The notes under the pieces are model-generated. The model worked only from the letters and a program-made list of their open reading frames with translations. It searched no databases and had not been told where the DNA came from. From a virus, in the IMG/VR virus record IMGVR_UViG_3300020470_002255, positions 1 to 24,005 of that record: a stretch of DNA of 24,005 nucleotides; one strand, 5' to 3'. Both the position numbers and the translations under genes were made by a program. Positions 23,220-24,005 of the stretch are shown here, one piece after another; position 1 is the stretch's first letter; the number at the start of each line of letters is the position of its first letter.

Positions 23220-23247
23220 ATTCTAACAGATATTAACAAATTGTCAA
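23220..23247 (-). promoter_or_regulatory. Strong sigma70-type promoter for the 74-residue gene
   Basis: On the minus strand a perfect TTGACA (23242-23247) is 16 nt from TAGAAT (23220-23225), preceded by TGT as an extended -10. Predicted start is about 20 nt before the ATG at 23192. Confidence 0.78.
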
Positions 23248-23445
23248 CACTTTTGACTATTATTAGTTCTTCTTCGTTCTTATTTAGTGGGGAACATTGT
23301 CAGGTTCATGTATATTCACATAAGAGGCAATCGTAGATCTTAAGTATAAAAAAATCTGCGGCGTTTGACTCGGAGTGACTATTAACAATGAGAGACAAAT
23401 AAAGACGAGTAATTAACATTTTTACTCATAATCTATTAGGTTAAA
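23248..23445. other. Non-coding gap behind the promoter
   Basis: No frame above 16 codons with a ribosome site is seen on either strand. A weak hairpin GAGTAA/TTACTC (23407-23427) with a T-rich tail on the minus strand may end transcripts of the 76-residue gene. A GC-richer patch near 23355-23380 has no convincing fold. Confidence 0.4.
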
Positions 23446-23676
23446 TCATATAAACTGTCTGGGTCTTTTGGTGTTGATAGTAACAGCGAAATTGTGATTA
23501 TCTAGTCTATTTTGTATATCTTTGTCCCAACTATCGATATCAATTACTCTCTTTAATATGGTTTGTCCGTTGTTAGTTATGACCTTTAATATCTTGTCTT
23601 CGATATTCTTTCCCATCCAATTCTTTGTTGGATAGTAGTCAACAACTGTTTGAAGATTAGGTGAGGTTAATTGCAT
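23446..23676 (-). CDS. Small protein of unknown function (76 aa)
   Basis: The product begins MQLTSPNLQTVVDYYPTKNW and continues with a strand-turn-strand pattern (KILKVITNNGQTILKRVIDI) and a basic C-terminal tail (TKRPRQFI). There is no Shine-Dalgarno; the leader is pyrimidine-rich. It begins about 20 nt after the strong terminator hairpin that follows the 71-residue gene, so it is expressed by readthrough or from an unseen promoter. The first 16 residues resemble those of the 71-residue protein (M-Q-x-T ... LQTV), and the two DNAs share a stretch (CTTCAAACAGTT). No family is recognised. Confidence 0.6.
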   Translation of the reverse strand: MQLTSPNLQTVVDYYPTKNWMGKNIEDKILKVITNNGQTILKRVIDIDSWDKDIQNRLDNHNFAVTINTKRPRQFI

Positions 23677-23696
23677 AATAAAAAGGAAAATAGGAT

Positions 23697-23723
23697 AAAA
23701 AAAGGGATCTTACGACCCCTTTT
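23697..23723 (-). terminator. Intrinsic terminator with GTAA loop
   Basis: On the minus strand AAAAGGGGTC pairs with GATCCCTTTT across a GTAA tetraloop (GNRA type; one G-U pair), and three more T follow. It lies just after the stop of the 71-residue gene at 23737 and about 20 nt before the next start codon. Confidence 0.82.
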
Positions 23724-23736
23724 ATTGTGGATTAAG

Positions 23737-23952
23737 TTAAGAATACATTTCTAAATCTTCCATAACTCGATGTAGCGCAGAGAGACAATCTACGATATCA
23801 ACTTTATAATCAGTGTGTTCAATTACATTGTAGAACTTTGTATAAAGTCGGTAAAAATCATCTCCCTCAGTAACACTACGATCCTCCATTTCAAATGGTA
23901 GATCATTAAGAACTGTTTGAAGTTCTTTAACACTTAGTTTGGTTGATTGCAT
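23737..23952 (-). CDS. Small protein of unknown function (71 aa)
   Basis: The product begins MQSTKLSVKELQTVLNDLPF and is helical and acidic (EMEDRSVTEGDDFYRLYTKFY), with a C-terminal helix (IVDCLSALHRVMEDLEMYS). The start codon overlaps the last base of a TTTTCCACA box, so the leader reads TTTTCCACATG and has no Shine-Dalgarno. A perfect terminator follows. Its promoter would lie at or beyond the right edge. No homologue is recognised. Confidence 0.62.
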   Translation of the reverse strand: MQSTKLSVKELQTVLNDLPFEMEDRSVTEGDDFYRLYTKFYNVIEHTDYKVDIVDCLSALHRVMEDLEMYS

Positions 23953-24005
23953 GTGGAAAATGATAATAAAGGACGATTAATAAAGAAAGATATGTATCAT
24001 TTACT

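Larger units (their letters stand above)
21895..23960 (-). repeat. Four perfect TTTTCCACA boxes
   Basis: The minus strand reads TTTTCCACA at 21895-21903, 22633-22641, 22848-22856 and 23952-23960, all in the same orientation. I found no other perfect copy in the window. Three sit within about seven bases of a start codon (21887, 22842, 23952), so a role in leader sequences is a competing explanation to DnaA binding. Confidence 0.55.

Noticed and set aside
23341-23390. Possible terminator near the GC-rich patch before the A/T run
   Set aside because: ACTCCGAGT is a short palindrome with no usable loop, and no longer stem is adjacent to the T-run.
21480-24005. tRNA genes
   Set aside because: Looked for T-loop GGTTCRANTCC-like segments on both strands and found none with matching acceptor stems.

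Overview
The window looks like part of a T4-like (Straboviridae-type) cyanophage genome, most likely a myovirus of marine Synechococcus or Prochlorococcus. Three things point there: the gp25 - gp6 - giant structural gene order typical of the baseplate module; T4-type late promoters (TATAAATA) in front of virion genes; and small cyanophage-style accessory genes, including two 2-oxoglutarate/Fe(II) oxygenases. The DNA is AT-rich, and every gene I can support is on the minus strand, so transcription runs from high to low coordinates. The host is an inference; no photosynthesis gene lies in the window.

Region A (1-17000) is the late virion module. Read in transcription order it holds a 50-residue small gene, gp25, gp6, a 3000-residue giant structural protein with a YHYH-type domain, a 340-residue fibre-like protein, and a second giant protein. 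That second giant runs off the left edge after 1498 residues and is built of repeated Cys/His-containing modules. The genes touch or overlap. Late promoters precede the 340-residue gene, a small gene at 17095-17250 and, with a weaker match, the gp25 operon. A strong terminator separates the last two.

Region B (17095-21471) is an accessory block of tightly overlapping genes. It has two 51-54 residue proteins, a GT-A type glycosyltransferase with its own sigma70-type promoter, two tandem 2OG-Fe(II) oxygenase paralogues, and small proteins of unknown function. Several of these are pairs of diverged paralogues.

Region C (21480-24005) is an early-type region. It has small genes of unknown function, four near-consensus host-type promoters, strong terminators and short non-coding gaps. 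It is also where unexplained structure concentrates. There are four perfect TTTTCCACA motifs (which I recall as the cyanobacterial DnaA-box consensus) and one TTATCCACA, six copies of TGTAGCRAA within about 810 bp, an AT-rich tract, two hairpins of identical outer geometry, and the window's only supported plus-strand promoter, which faces one of those hairpins. The simplest exciting reading is a replication origin or DnaA-responsive control region with a plus-strand RNA. That is an inference and needs experimental and comparative checks.
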